From contig CBDCOR010000014.1 of assembly GCA_965219855.1 (NCBI GenBank), positions 434,001 through 498,000 of the forward strand: DNA of 64,000 nt, given 5' to 3'. The notes below the pieces were generated by a model that saw only the letters and a program-made list of their open reading frames with translations, did not search any database and was not told the origin of the DNA. A program made the translations under genes and the position numbers. This document shows, piece after piece, positions 63,971-64,000 of this stretch. The stretch is from CAUZIZ01 sp965219855. Its GTDB lineage: Bacteria; Acidobacteriota; UBA6911; RPQK01; JAJDTT01. Position 1 is the stretch's first letter, and the number at the start of each line of letters is the position of its first letter.

Positions 63971-64000
63971 CACCGAGAGGCAACACCTTGGTTCGTCGTG

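Overview
The window is GC-rich and looks bacterial. Its gene content is typical of Acidobacteriota or of the Planctomycetota/Verrucomicrobiota group. There are three pairs of genes for a PSD1-type (planctomycete cytochrome c/DUF1549/DUF1553) protein and a DUF1501 protein, plus Tat-exported oxidoreductases and enolase-superfamily proteins, NHL and PQQ-type propellers, a PHP lipoprotein and many secreted glycosidase-like proteins. The phylum is inferred from families only. No rRNA or tRNA is visible to settle it.

Layout. 1-11.1 kb: secreted sialidase/glycosidase-like genes, mostly on the minus strand and mostly damaged, plus a truncated NHL protein, an IS1380-type fragment fused in frame to a glycosidase tail, a PEBP-domain protein with an internal amber stop, and a Tat-exported rhamnonate-dehydratase-like enzyme. 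11.1-18.4 kb: a lipoprotein, then an SDR/PSD1/DUF1501 operon. 18.5-23.3 kb: a DHH-CPBP membrane fusion, a sialidase relic, a GNAT acetyltransferase and an NHL protein. 23.3-32.3 kb: a second DUF1501/PSD1 pair and a PHP-domain lipoprotein. 32.3-45 kb: truncated ankyrin and glycosidase-like genes, two complete 1869-bp IS1380-type elements, an aldo/keto reductase, a lipoprotein, a complete glycosidase-like gene and a secreted Acidobacteriota-like protein. 45.3-52.2 kb: an IS481-type element, then a 5'-truncated operon for an iron-dependent alcohol dehydrogenase, a split phosphonopyruvate (or sulfopyruvate) decarboxylase and a NeuB-like synthase, followed by a PQQ-type propeller and a CE7 esterase. 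52.2-64 kb: a group II intron, an ISNCY-like element, a third PSD1/DUF1501 pair and an IS21-type element.

Two features set this window apart. First, at least seven copies or relics of one secreted family (a propeller followed by a strongly conserved beta-sandwich tail) sit among sialidase-like proteins, an esterase and PSD1/DUF1501 pairs. This is an accessory glycan-related gene pool, inferred from context. Second, the DNA is densely repeated: several families of small palindromic elements fill almost every intergenic gap, and some have been used as landing sites by a group II intron and an IS21 element. About fourteen genes are broken by IS insertion, truncation, nonsense codons or single-base frameshifts. 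Several frameshifts fall in short homopolymer runs, so sequencing error must be separated from real gene decay.
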